Part shown: one piece after another, positions 1 to 8,712 of the stretch | How the letters are laid out: each line of letters begins with the position of its first letter | How positions within the stretch are numbered: position 1 is the stretch's first letter | From: Halobacillus naozhouensis | Lineage (GTDB): Bacteria > Bacillota > Bacilli > Bacillales > Halobacillaceae | NCBI RefSeq assembly: GCF_029714185.1 | Contig: NZ_CP121671.1 | Coordinates: forward strand, 3,472,001 to 3,536,000 | DNA length: 64,000 nt | Direction of reading: 5' to 3' | Notes under the pieces: model-generated | Databases searched by the model: none | The model's input: only the letters and a program-made list of their open reading frames with translations | Told to the model about the DNA's origin: nothing | Program-made: the position numbers and the translations under genes

Positions 1-969
1 CGTGTCTTCTGAAAGTTTGTCACCCATTGTCAGCTGCTTTGTTTCATGAACGAACTGCTCAGTAAAAGTGTCCACGACATCTTTTTCAATAAAAACACGC
101 TGGACCCCGATACAGTTTTGACCTGCAGCTGAAAAGCTACCGCTCACAGTTTTTTCAACGGCACTTTCAAGATCAGCATCGTTCAGCACAATGACGGGTG
201 AGTTTGACCCTAGTTCCATTCGCAGCTTTTTAACGCCAGATTTCTGGGTAATTTGTTCTCCGGTTTCAAGTCCGCCGGTAAACGAAACCATTCTTATATC
301 AGGATGCTTCACGAGCGGATCTCCGAGTTCACTTCCTTTTCCCGTCACAACCGAGAGCAGCGCAGATGGCAGTCCTGCATCGAGCAGTGCTTCCCCTAAA
401 TAAAGGGCACTCAAAGGGGTGACACTTGTCGGCTTGACGACCACAGCGTTTCCAGAGGCAAGCGCCGGGCCAACCTTATGAGCTACTAGATTTAACGGGT
501 CATTAAAGGCCGTAATGGCGCCCACGATGCCAACTGGAAAATAGGTATAGTAGCCAACTCGATTCTCACTTCCTGGCACCTGGTCGAAGGAAATCGTTTC
601 GCCCTGAATCCTTCGAGCTTCTTCGGCACTGATTCTTAGAATTTGAATCGTTCGGTCTACTTCATCTCGCGCTTCATTGATCGTCTTGCTTCCTTCTCGC
701 GCAATAATGGTAGCAAACGTTTCCTTTCGTTCGTTGACGTTATCCGCTGCTCGGTTTAAGATTTCAATGCGTTGATGAACAGGCAGCCTTCTCTTTTGGT
801 CGATTTCCTGTTTCGCCCACTCAATCGCTTCGTTCATATCGTTCGCTGAAGCAGCCGGGACGGTATCAATCAGGCTGTTATCCCCTGGATCACGAACTTC
901 AATGGTCTCATCCTTCTCTTTCCATTCACCGGCAATTAACATCTTTTGACCTGTTACCTCTGTTGTCAT
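1..969 (-). CDS. aldehyde dehydrogenase, partial (C-terminus outside window)
   Basis: NAD(P)-dependent aldehyde dehydrogenase; 323 residues are visible and the reading frame stays open to the left edge. Visible catalytic features are the Asn of the AFNDP stretch (about residue 156), VVVKPTS (177-182), FTGG (230-233), the general base Glu252 in MELGSNSP and the nucleophile Cys286 in GQNC. The ATG at 969 lies six bases after the stop of the homoserine dehydrogenase gene and is preceded by GAGGTGA inside that gene's end, so the two are translationally coupled. Last visible gene of the ectoine-type operon; by position it could oxidise aspartate semialdehyde to aspartate (the DoeC role). That substrate is inferred from context only; the family is certain. 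Confidence 0.9.
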   Translation of the reverse strand, partial: MTTEVTGQKMLIAGEWKEKDETIEVRDPGDNSLIDTVPAASANDMNEAIEWAKQEIDQKRRLPVHQRIEILNRAADNVNERKETFATIIAREGSKTINEARDEVDRTIQILRISAEEARRIQGETISFDQVPGSENRVGYYTYFPVGIVGAITAFNDPLNLVAHKVGPALASGNAVVVKPTSVTPLSALYLGEALLDAGLPSALLSVVTGKGSELGDPLVKHPDIRMVSFTGGLETGEQITQKSGVKKLRMELGSNSPVIVLNDADLESAVEKTVSGSFSAAGQNCIGVQRVFIEKDVVDTFTEQFVHETKQLTMGDKLSEDT

Positions 970-975
970 ACTCGT

Positions 976-2028
976 TCACCTCATTTCATAGATTCGTGTT
1001 TTGTTCATATTGATTAAATCCGTCAACAGAGAAAACCCTGTTTCCAGTCGGCCGGCCCCTGCACCTGTGACGGTAATCGGTCCCGACAAATCACATTCAT
1101 AGGTGATTGCATTTGTGGCTCCCATCACCGAAGAAAGCGATTCATCAAGGGAAAGCTTTTCTGGTTTAACGGATGCTTGAACTTTACCGTCTTGATGGGT
1201 AATTCGCGCGAGCAGCTTCCATCTCTTTCCTTCTGACTTCGCTTCGTCAATATCTTCAGCAGTAAGGTCCTTCATTCCCTGGCATTCCACTTCATCTTTT
1301 GCTAGAGGTACATCCATTACAACGTTTGCTAAAATAACTACCTTATATAAAATGTCATGACCTTCCACATCACTTGTCGGATCAGCTTCTGCATAGCCGC
1401 GTTCCTGAGCTTGCGCTAATGCGTCATCATACGTCATGTCTTCTTCCATTTTGGATAAAATAAAATTCGTTGTTCCGTTGAGGATCCCGCGGATTTCGTT
1501 GATGGTATTTCCGGAAAGTGATACAGTGGGCATCCGCAGTGTTGGGGTTCCGCTCATAACCGTGCCTTCGAATCCCCACCCAACACCATTCTCCTCTGCA
1601 AGGGCAGATAATTCTTTGTATTGAAGGGCAACAGGACCTTTATTTGTGGTAATCAGGTTTTTCTTATTTTGAAAAGCCTCCCGGCAATGATCGATCGCCG
1701 GCTGTCCTGTTTCTACATCCGTCGGGGTTACTTCAACAATGGTATCCGCGTTCGTTTGCCTAATGGTTTGAAGACTGTCCCACCCTCTAATTAAGCCGGG
1801 GTGTTCAGGGTAATTCTCCAGACTATTATCCTCCTCCACCACATCTAACAATGTCTGTAGATTTAGTCCATCTGGGTGATAAATGGAACCCAGGTTCAAG
1901 TCTGAAATCGCAACAATCTCTGCCTCTAAACCAACTTGATTCGCCAGCATGTCCTGCTTGTCCAACAGGATTTCCGCTAATCCACTGCCGACAACACCGA
2001 ATCCAACAAACGCCAGTTTATGCGTCAC
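976..2028 (-). CDS. homoserine dehydrogenase (no ACT domain)
   Basis: Interconverts L-aspartate 4-semialdehyde and L-homoserine with NAD(P). Seen: Rossmann motif GFGVVGSG (residues 9-16), TTNKGPVAL (127-135, catalytic-region Lys130), NGTTNFIL (184-191), and GYAEADPTSDVEGHD (211-225) with the conserved Lys229 after it. At 350 residues it lacks the C-terminal ACT regulatory domain common in biosynthetic forms. The start is GTG at 2028 with AGGAGGTGA seven bases upstream; the gene overlaps the preceding amidohydrolase by 11 bases. Sitting in an ectoine-degradation operon rather than with thrC/thrB, it probably serves catabolism, perhaps in the homoserine-to-semialdehyde direction (inference). 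The enzyme family is clear. Confidence 0.9.
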   Translation of the reverse strand: MTHKLAFVGFGVVGSGLAEILLDKQDMLANQVGLEAEIVAISDLNLGSIYHPDGLNLQTLLDVVEEDNSLENYPEHPGLIRGWDSLQTIRQTNADTIVEVTPTDVETGQPAIDHCREAFQNKKNLITTNKGPVALQYKELSALAEENGVGWGFEGTVMSGTPTLRMPTVSLSGNTINEIRGILNGTTNFILSKMEEDMTYDDALAQAQERGYAEADPTSDVEGHDILYKVVILANVVMDVPLAKDEVECQGMKDLTAEDIDEAKSEGKRWKLLARITHQDGKVQASVKPEKLSLDESLSSVMGATNAITYECDLSGPITVTGAGAGRLETGFSLLTDLINMNKTRIYEMR

Positions 2029-3268
2029 TTGTTGTCACCTCCTGATTTTGATCTTCCAACTTATAACGACCTGACAAATACCTCAGGGCCGTTTCCGCTA
2101 AAATGGCGGCACCATAAGGCAGGCATGCTTCGTCAATATCAAATTCCGGGGTGTGTAAATCACGCTGCTGATCATCAGAGCTTTTACAGCCAAGGAAGAA
2201 CATCACCCCGGGCATTTCTTTCGTCACTATGCTAAAATCCTCACCGCCAAGACCGAATGGCCCTTCATACACCTGGAAGGATGGATAAAGTTCTTCCATC
2301 GTTTGCTTCAACCACGTATTCACCTGCGGATTATTTTTTAAAGCAGGTTCTCCGTGCGTAATCTCCACGTCAGCCTCGCCCCCAAGCGATTCAACGATGG
2401 AAAAAGCTTTCTCCACCTCGTCCACGAGAAATTCCCTTACTTCAGGGTTGTAACTTCGAAGCGTACCTTCTACCTCGACCTCTGAGGGAATCACATTGGT
2501 TGAGGTCCCGCCATGAACTTGGCCAATTGTTAAAACACCTGACTCGAGAGGTGATAATTTTCGTGAAATAATGCCGTATAAAGCTTGCATGGCTGGACCG
2601 AGCATCCAGATCGGGTCCTGACATTGCTGGGGGTAAGCCCCATGACCGCCGCTCCCGCGGATCGTTCCTTTGAACATATCGATATTAGCCATGCTGTCTC
2701 CATCATTCACTTGGGCTTCTCCCACTTCCCGCCATGGGCACATATGCAGGGCAAAAGCGGCATCCGCCTCATCCAATACGCCTTCTTGAACAACGTAACT
2801 AGACCCCGTATGGCCGTTGTCATCAGGTGCCTCTTCTGCCGGTTGGAACAGAAGCTTCACCGTCCCTTTACATTCATTTTGGTTAAAAGATTCACCTAAC
2901 AACTGAGCAACACCAAGTAAAATGGCCGTATGAGCATCGTGACCACAGGCATGCATGACACCATCATTCTGGGAACGATAATCATGTGAGCCTTGTTCCT
3001 CAATCGGCAGGGCATCCATATCCGCTCTTACCGCAATCGTCGGCCCTTCCCCATTAGAAAGTGTCGCTACTACACCTGTTCCGGCAATTCCCGTTTCGAC
3101 TTCCATTCCGCCGATTTCTCTCAGTTTATCTTCCACAAAGGATGACGTATCATGTTCTTGAAAACTAAGTTCAGGATGTTGATGAATATGCCGTCGAAAG
3201 CGTTTCAGTTGATCTGAAAGCTCATTTGCACGTTCCGTTATCGGATGGCTGCGTGCCAATTGGATCAT
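2018..3268 (-). CDS. M20 family amidohydrolase, candidate N-acetyl-diaminobutyrate deacetylase
   Basis: Metal-dependent amidohydrolase of the hippurate/IAA-amino-acid hydrolase branch of peptidase family M20, about 416 residues. Visible motifs: RADMDALP (81-88), the metal-binding HACGHDAH (106-113), FQPAEE (141-146) and a downstream ALHM (His175). In classical ectoine degradation the alpha-acetyl group of N-acetyl-diaminobutyrate is removed by DoeB, an AstE/AspA-type enzyme; none is visible here, so this protein is the natural substitute (inference from context). Start is uncertain: the ATG at 3268 directly touches its AAAGGAAG ribosome site, whereas the in-frame TTG three codons later has better spacing. 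Overlaps the next gene by 11 bases. Confidence 0.85.
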   Translation of the reverse strand: MIQLARSHPITERANELSDQLKRFRRHIHQHPELSFQEHDTSSFVEDKLREIGGMEVETGIAGTGVVATLSNGEGPTIAVRADMDALPIEEQGSHDYRSQNDGVMHACGHDAHTAILLGVAQLLGESFNQNECKGTVKLLFQPAEEAPDDNGHTGSSYVVQEGVLDEADAAFALHMCPWREVGEAQVNDGDSMANIDMFKGTIRGSGGHGAYPQQCQDPIWMLGPAMQALYGIISRKLSPLESGVLTIGQVHGGTSTNVIPSEVEVEGTLRSYNPEVREFLVDEVEKAFSIVESLGGEADVEITHGEPALKNNPQVNTWLKQTMEELYPSFQVYEGPFGLGGEDFSIVTKEMPGVMFFLGCKSSDDQQRDLHTPEFDIDEACLPYGAAILAETALRYLSGRYKLEDQNQEVTTSDA

Positions 3269-3277
3269 CTTCCTTTC

Positions 3278-4495
3278 TTAACGGTTGGTATATTCCAGTT
3301 GTTTTTCAGAAAGTTTTTCGAAAGCTTGATCTAAATCAGCAATTAAGTCTTCGGTGTTTTCCACCCCTGTTGAATAACGAATCAGCCCTTCAGGAATACC
3401 CATGGCTTTCCGTTCTTCAGCTGAACTTTCAACATGACTTGAGGTTCTCGGTATGCTGGCAATAGTTTCAACAGCCCCTAAATTGGCTGCCAGGTGGGCG
3501 TGATTAAGAGTGGGAAGGAATTCACGGACAGCATCAAGACCGCCTTTCAATGAAAAGCTGAGCATGCTGCCGAAGCCTTCCATTTGCTGTGCCGCAATGT
3601 CATGTCCCTGATGTGATGGAAGTCCCGGATAAAAGACCTCCTCAACGAGTGGCTGACGTTCTAAATAATGGGCGATTTCAAGGGCACTCGCTTCTTGCTG
3701 TTTAAGGCGAAGATCTAGTGTTTTCATGCCTCGGAGCAGCAAGTAAGCGGACATAGGGTCGAGTGTTGACCCATTGATTTCACGAAAGTGATACACTTTA
3801 TCGACGAGTTCTTTAGGACCACAGACGACTCCGCCAAGCGCATCAGCATGGCCGCCGAGGAATTTTGTTGCACTATGAATTACGAGGTCAGCTCCGAGCG
3901 CTAATGGATGCTGATTGATCGGAGTGGCAAACGTGTTGTCGACAATCACCAACGCGTCCTCACGCTTGGCCGCTGTGACCAACCTGTCAAGATCCACAAT
4001 TTTTAACGTTGGATTCGTAGGCGATTCCAAATAGAGGAGATCACAGCCTTTTTCAATCTCCCTCTCTATGGCTTCAAAGTCTGTCGTATCGCAAAGCTCC
4101 ACATCGACATTAAATTCTGGTAAAAACTCTGAGAAAATTTTATTGGTGCCGCCATACGTATCCTTTATGGACACCACTCGATCACCTGAGGAGAGCAAGG
4201 CAAACAGTGTATTGCTGATGGCAGACATCCCCGTTGAGGAGCTGGTCACGGCCTCAGCATTTTCCAACAGCCTTACTTTTTCTTCAAACGCATCAACCGT
4301 TGGATTCGTATTTCTCGCATAAATATGCCCTTCCTGTTTATTTAAGGCAACGTCATACCAATCATCAATATCGCTATAGCCAAAGGAAACACTGTGAACG
4401 ACGGGAACTTGAGTGGCACCTTGCAGCAAATAACGGTCTTCACCAGCCCAAACAGACTGTGTTCCATAATCCCAATCATACTGATTAACCATCAT
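3278..4495 (-). CDS. Cys/Met-metabolism PLP enzyme (cystathionine gamma-synthase/lyase family)
   Basis: 405-residue gamma-family PLP enzyme. Seen: YARNTNPT (59-66, phosphate-binding Tyr/Arg), SSSTGMSA (86-92), DNTFATP (186-192, pyridine-nitrogen Asp186), and the Schiff-base Lys211 in SATKFLGGH. Members catalyse gamma-elimination or gamma-replacement on homoserine-type substrates. It lies between doeA and the M20 amidohydrolase, with no sulfur-metabolism genes around, so its substrate is likely a C4 amino acid with a gamma leaving group, such as 2,4-diaminobutyrate or homoserine (inference). Start ATG 4495 follows GGAGG at five bases. A generic metB/metC role cannot be excluded from sequence alone. 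Confidence 0.85.
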   Translation of the reverse strand: MMVNQYDWDYGTQSVWAGEDRYLLQGATQVPVVHSVSFGYSDIDDWYDVALNKQEGHIYARNTNPTVDAFEEKVRLLENAEAVTSSSTGMSAISNTLFALLSSGDRVVSIKDTYGGTNKIFSEFLPEFNVDVELCDTTDFEAIEREIEKGCDLLYLESPTNPTLKIVDLDRLVTAAKREDALVIVDNTFATPINQHPLALGADLVIHSATKFLGGHADALGGVVCGPKELVDKVYHFREINGSTLDPMSAYLLLRGMKTLDLRLKQQEASALEIAHYLERQPLVEEVFYPGLPSHQGHDIAAQQMEGFGSMLSFSLKGGLDAVREFLPTLNHAHLAANLGAVETIASIPRTSSHVESSAEERKAMGIPEGLIRYSTGVENTEDLIADLDQAFEKLSEKQLEYTNR

Positions 4496-4525
4496 TCATT
4501 CCTCCCTTGATCATCGGTTTATCCT

Positions 4526-5722
4526 TTAAGAAAAAGTTGTCTCCCTGCCTTCCTTAATAATCAGTTCACGTGGATAATCGGCGAGAGTTTCACAGCCATT
4601 TTCCGTCACGACGAACGTTTCACTGAATTCAACCCCGCAGTCTTCTTCCCAGAGGCCAGGGATTAAATGAAACGTCATATTAGGCTGTAAAACGGTTTCA
4701 TTTCCTTGCCTGATACTCGCTGTATGCTCGCTCCAATTCGGCGGATAACTTAAGCCAATGGAATAGCCGAGCCTGTCATACTTTTCAAATCCATGTTTCT
4801 TGATGACCTCACTCCATACCATAGCCACCTCACCGCACGTTTTGCCTGGTTTAACAGCTGCAAGTGTCTCATTAATCCCTTCTTTCACAGCATCCTTCAG
4901 CCGTTTCTCTCTTGAATTCGGCTGCCCGAGCTTGATCGTTCTTGCGAGTGGGGAGTGATAACGTTTATGGACACCAGCCAGTTCAAGAGTAATAATCTCA
5001 TCTCCTTGAAAAGCTGTCCCATCCCACGTCAAATGAGGGCTGGACGTTTTAACCCCTGAGAGCAATAACGGAACAATGGATGGATAATCCCCATCAATCC
5101 CTTCGGCTCCGTTAATCTGAGCATGATAAATGTCAGCAGCCACTTCATTTTCGCTCACACCTTCACGGATTGAATTTATGCCGACTTCCATCGCATGTTC
5201 TGCATTAGCAGCGGCATTTCTCATGTAGTGCAGCTCTTGCTTCGACTTAATCATCCGCACATTAGGGACTAAAGTGGTGGCATCGATAAAACTGGCATCT
5301 GGTAACCAGCCTTTGAAGTTTTCATAATTCATAGCCGAAAAATAATAACTGCCCAGCTCTACCCCGATGCGCCGCTGATCCTGATTCAGTTTTTTGAGTA
5401 AGTCGGTGATGACATCCATCGGGTGCTTCGTATTCGAATGAAGATAGTCGTCCGTATAATGATAGATGCGATCATCATCCAGCCAGGTGGTTAATTTGGC
5501 ACCGTTTGCATCTTCCCTTCTGCCGATCCAAATCGGCTGATCGTGCTCTTTGATCACAATTAATGCTTGCACGACGTAGAAGGAATACGCATTATAACCA
5601 GATAGGTAATTGATATTGGATGGATTGGAGACGAACAGAACGTCCACTCCCTGTTCTTCCATCCTTGTTTTCACCTGGCTAAGTCTCTGCTGATATTCAT
5701 CTAAGTTAAATAATTGTTGCAC
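4526..5722 (-). CDS. doeA: ectoine hydrolase
   Basis: Hydrolyses the ring of ectoine to N-acetyl-L-2,4-diaminobutyrate in the cytoplasm. It is a creatinase/M24-like protein of 398 residues that matches, from memory, Halomonas DoeA over its length: DPSN/NPSNINYLSGY near the N-terminus, GRREDANGA, the HPMDVI segment, GDYPSIVPLLLSG, PHLTWD, KRYHSPLART and GLSYPPNW. The position usually holding M24 metal ligands reads ELAGVHKRYHSPL, as in ectoine hydrolases rather than aminopeptidases. An upstream in-frame ATG at 5797 exists, but the GTG at 5722 has AGGAAGGAGG seven bases ahead and gives the family-like N-terminus. First gene of the operon running to the left edge. Confidence 0.88.
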   Translation of the reverse strand: MQQLFNLDEYQQRLSQVKTRMEEQGVDVLFVSNPSNINYLSGYNAYSFYVVQALIVIKEHDQPIWIGRREDANGAKLTTWLDDDRIYHYTDDYLHSNTKHPMDVITDLLKKLNQDQRRIGVELGSYYFSAMNYENFKGWLPDASFIDATTLVPNVRMIKSKQELHYMRNAAANAEHAMEVGINSIREGVSENEVAADIYHAQINGAEGIDGDYPSIVPLLLSGVKTSSPHLTWDGTAFQGDEIITLELAGVHKRYHSPLARTIKLGQPNSREKRLKDAVKEGINETLAAVKPGKTCGEVAMVWSEVIKKHGFEKYDRLGYSIGLSYPPNWSEHTASIRQGNETVLQPNMTFHLIPGLWEEDCGVEFSETFVVTENGCETLADYPRELIIKEGRETTFS

Positions 5723-5874
5723 TGGGGATCCTCCTTCCTCTAACATTTTATGGAACTGTTCCCACAACAAAGGGGGACTAAAACCTACGTCATTCAATAA
5801 ATTAATGCATTACAGCTTTCCTCTTTTGCTCACTTCAGGCTGGTGTGTTGAGGCGAAGGCCGATACGAGCACAT

Positions 5875-5909
5875 AAAAAAGCACCCTACCGTTTAATAGG
5901 ATGCTTTTT
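5875..5909 (-). terminator. rho-independent terminator
   Basis: Seven-base stem (GCATCCT with AGGGTGC, one G-T pair) around a ten-base loop, followed on the minus strand by six T. It ends the small gene at 5943-6245. A short T-run also follows the stem on the plus strand. Confidence 0.75.
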
Positions 5910-5942
5910 CGAAATCTCTTTTTCTACCTTTGTTTACTTTAA

Positions 5943-6245
5943 CTATGAATTGGAAAGGTGTTTAAATTGTGGTGCATGTTCCCTGGCAAACGTAATAATT
6001 TGATGATAAGTTTCAGGCGCGACATCTTTTTTTGTCAGTGTGTAAAGTTGTGCTGTATCTTCGTCAATCAGTTTAATTCTCGAGCCACCGCGAACATACA
6101 AAGTCACGTATAAAAAAGGGTTTTCTAAGCTGTTCTCCAAAAGGAAGTCTTGAGGAAAGTCTGCCGTAATCAAAAGGCGGTCCTCTACTTGGTGTAAGGA
6201 AAGCTGACTATAAAATTGAAGATGTTTTACTTCGTTGAGAAACAA
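5943..6245 (-). CDS. hypothetical protein, 100 aa
   Basis: Unrecognised soluble protein of 100 residues without a signal peptide, membrane segment or Cys motif. It has a short predicted beta-rich middle (LYVTLYVRGGSRIKLID) and an acidic and aromatic composition. The start is TTG at 6245, preceded by AAGGAGTG at seven bases, which makes real translation likely. It stands alone between two terminators (5875-5909 and 6425-6459), so it is a single-gene transcript and not part of the ectoine or glucosylglycerate operons. A long inverted repeat lies 56-100 bases upstream of its start. No function is proposed. Confidence 0.6.
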   Translation of the reverse strand: MFLNEVKHLQFYSQLSLHQVEDRLLITADFPQDFLLENSLENPFLYVTLYVRGGSRIKLIDEDTAQLYTLTKKDVAPETYHQIITFAREHAPQFKHLSNS

Positions 6246-6300
6246 ATTCCTGCACTCCTTCTTGTTCGACTTTTTCTCCGTGTGACTATCCTTATTTCAC

Positions 6301-6345
6301 GTACATCGATGATATTCTCCTTTTCAGAAGAAAATCATCATGTAC
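6301..6345. repeat. inverted repeat upstream of the 100-aa gene
   Basis: Arms of 12-13 bases (GTACATCGATGAT at 6301-6313 and ATCATCATGTAC at 6334-6345, matching except for one inserted C) around a 20-base loop that itself holds TTCT/AGAA. It could be an operator or a leader hairpin; no T-run follows, so it is not a terminator. Confidence 0.45.
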
Positions 6346-6424
6346 TACTACCGAGTGTCCATCACAATTTTAAGACCATGTATATGGATCAACAGTAACC
6401 TTGTAAAAATAATTTCCCTGCTGT

Positions 6425-6459
6425 AAAAAAGGCAAAGCCAAGTATTTCCCTGGCTTTGC
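6425..6459 (-). terminator. rho-independent terminator of the glucosylglycerate-type operon
   Basis: Nine-base perfect stem GCAAAGCCA/TGGCTTTGC (6432-6440 with 6451-6459), ten-base loop, and a T-run on the minus strand (A-run 6425-6430 on plus). It follows the 181-aa gene. Confidence 0.85.
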
Positions 6460-6519
6460 TCTAACACTTCTAGGATCATAACCTCATACCCTACTTCACT
6501 TTAACTTAAACCATTATTT

Positions 6520-7065
6520 TTAAATAGCAGACGCATGAGCAATATGCTGTAATAATGCATCTTTTATCGACAGATCTACCTTCCCTGTTACAGCATCAAC
6601 GGCGAGAATATCGATCTCATCAGATTGCAGATATCCGATCCAATATGGCATATAAAGAATCCATGCTGAATTAATTTCTACATCAATCTTTTCACGTTTC
6701 TTCTCCTTGTAAAAGGCCTCCCAGTAGATGACTTGGTGAGCAGCACTCGGATCTTTCTCCTTAGTGACCTCAAATGTATTTAATACGGTTTCAATAGGAT
6801 AAGTCGGATATTCTACAGGGAGAATGGCAGACTGATTTGTAATCGGTTCGATTGCAACTTTCCCTTTGATTCCATCTTTAAGAGTATTACTTACTAACCG
6901 ATAGCCGTAACACCAAAATGGGAGATAAACTAGTTCTATAGATTTCAGCTTTTTACGGTTATGGTCAAAAAGCTTCATAACCAAACCAGATCGATGTTGC
7001 ATAATGCTGTGAACCGCTTCATCTTTATCTAATTCGGGTTTAACATAGGATTGAATACACATCAC
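6520..7065 (-). CDS. hypothetical protein, fourth gene of the glycoside phosphorylase operon
   Basis: 181-residue protein not recognised. It has no signal peptide or convincing membrane helix, but carries two similar aromatic patches: YLPFWCYGYRL in the first third and YMPYWIGYL near the end, suggesting an internally repeated fold. The start is ambiguous: GTG at 7065 or ATG at 7062, both behind AAAGGAA. It begins 19 bases after the stop of the SSS symporter and precedes the operon's only clear terminator, so it is co-transcribed with the phosphorylase, glycerate kinase and symporter. A role linked to that uptake or breakdown system is possible but unsupported by any motif. Confidence 0.7.
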   Translation of the reverse strand: MMCIQSYVKPELDKDEAVHSIMQHRSGLVMKLFDHNRKKLKSIELVYLPFWCYGYRLVSNTLKDGIKGKVAIEPITNQSAILPVEYPTYPIETVLNTFEVTKEKDPSAAHQVIYWEAFYKEKKREKIDVEINSAWILYMPYWIGYLQSDEIDILAVDAVTGKVDLSIKDALLQHIAHASAI

Positions 7066-7083
7066 ATGGATTCCTTTCTATGG

Positions 7084-8712
7084 TTATAGATTCTGTAGGA
7101 ACAACAAGAATAGCAGGGCCAAGACAAAATACAGAACTAAATACAATGGCCATAGACTTGTTTTTCGCTCTTCTTTCATCTCTTCTTCAATAGCAGCAGC
7201 GGCTTCCGAACGGCTTGAAAGAGCTTGTTGCATTTCTTCGCTTCTCGTCTGGATGGTGAGGCCTGCGAGTTTCTCTTTTGTTGGCTGCTTCCCTAATAGA
7301 CTAACTCCATAGCCGACCACTACGGCCACCACCGCTCCGACAAAGTTGTTATAAAGCCACGAAATAGCCAGGAACTGGGTCGTAGCCCAAACAGCAACCA
7401 TTCCGGCAATAACTCCGACAAATGATCCGGTACCATTTGCTTTTCTCGTAAAAATAGCCAGGAGGAAAACACCTAGTAAGGCTCCATAAAAATAGGAACC
7501 GACTTTGTTGACGGCCTCAATCACCGGCCCGAGATTTGAAGCAAAAAATGCAAAAATCGTGGCATAGATTCCCCAAAATACGGTCGCCCATCGTGATGCC
7601 TTCAGGTAATGAGCTTCTGATGCATTTTTCTTAAAAAACTTGCTATAAAAGTCTCGAATGGAAACAGCTGATAAAGAGTTTAAGGCTGAGTCAAGGCTGG
7701 ACATAGCCGCAGCAAAAACCCCTGCAATAATTAAACCAGATACACCAGACGGTAGTTCGTTCACAACGAATAAAGGAAATAATTCGTTAAGATTATCGAT
7801 ATTTGGATCGCCGACATTTTGATAATAAGCATATAATAGAATACCAATAAATAAGAACAGCAACATCTGCGGGATCATGAGGAAACCACCGAGCATCAGG
7901 GAAAGTTTACTTTCTCTAATCGATTTACTTGTAAGCACACGCTGAATTTGACTTTGGTCTGTACCAAAATAGGCGACGTGCAGGAAGAAACCTCCTATAA
8001 CCCCAGCCCAAACACTGTATTCTACAGATAGATCAAAGGAAAAATCCAGGGAATCCAGCATGCCTGCTGATGTAGCCGTATTAATGACTTCTGACATCCC
8101 GCCTGGAATCGTCGTCAGGATTACAACAATACTAATCGCTGCACCTAACCATAGCACGAGCATTTGTATCACATCTGTCCAAATAACCGCACTGATTCCC
8201 CCTAGCACAGTATAAGCGACGGAGATTACAGCCATAAGAATTATCGTTAATGTAAGATCCCATCCCGTTACAACAGATAATACGAGGGCGGGTGCATATA
8301 GCACAACCCCAGTCGCTAAACCTCGAGCAACTAAAAATAAGGCTGCTGTTAATGTACGAGTTTTAACATCAAACCGTTTCTCTAAATATTCATAAGCAGT
8401 GTATACTTCTGTACGATAAAAGAACGGAACAATCGTCGCAATCAGAAAGGCCATGGCAAGTGGAACATTAATAAATGTGTTAATGCGCTCAAGTCCGCCT
8501 TCATATCCCCAGCCTGGGGCACCGATAAATGTAATGGCACTGGCTTGAGTGGCCATAACAGATAATCCAATTGCCCACCACGGGATACTTCTTCCCCCTA
8601 GAAAATAATCTTTTGTAGTATTTTGATTTTTACTAAAAGCTGCACCTAGTAAAGCAATGGCAGCTATATATACGATTAATACTGTATAATCAAGCGTCGT
8701 AAAATTACTCAT
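7084..8712 (-). CDS. sodium:solute symporter (SSS family), candidate glucosylglycerate importer
   Basis: 542-residue inner-membrane Na+-coupled symporter with about 13 hydrophobic segments. Family marks: DYFLGGRSIPWWAIGLSVMAT after the first helix (about 35-55), GAPGWGYEGG, and TVLGGISAVIWTDVIQ in the middle (about 168-183). The C-terminus has a charged linker (about 488-520, Glu/Lys-rich) before a last helix. It overlaps the upstream glycerate kinase gene by four bases (ATGA), so the two are coupled. The substrate is inferred from its operon partners: a glucosyl-glycerate-type compatible solute. SSS proteins also carry sugars, proline and organic acids, so direct evidence is lacking. Confidence 0.88.
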   Translation of the reverse strand: MSNFTTLDYTVLIVYIAAIALLGAAFSKNQNTTKDYFLGGRSIPWWAIGLSVMATQASAITFIGAPGWGYEGGLERINTFINVPLAMAFLIATIVPFFYRTEVYTAYEYLEKRFDVKTRTLTAALFLVARGLATGVVLYAPALVLSVVTGWDLTLTIILMAVISVAYTVLGGISAVIWTDVIQMLVLWLGAAISIVVILTTIPGGMSEVINTATSAGMLDSLDFSFDLSVEYSVWAGVIGGFFLHVAYFGTDQSQIQRVLTSKSIRESKLSLMLGGFLMIPQMLLFLFIGILLYAYYQNVGDPNIDNLNELFPLFVVNELPSGVSGLIIAGVFAAAMSSLDSALNSLSAVSIRDFYSKFFKKNASEAHYLKASRWATVFWGIYATIFAFFASNLGPVIEAVNKVGSYFYGALLGVFLLAIFTRKANGTGSFVGVIAGMVAVWATTQFLAISWLYNNFVGAVVAVVVGYGVSLLGKQPTKEKLAGLTIQTRSEEMQQALSSRSEAAAAIEEEMKEERKTSLWPLYLVLYFVLALLFLLFLQNL

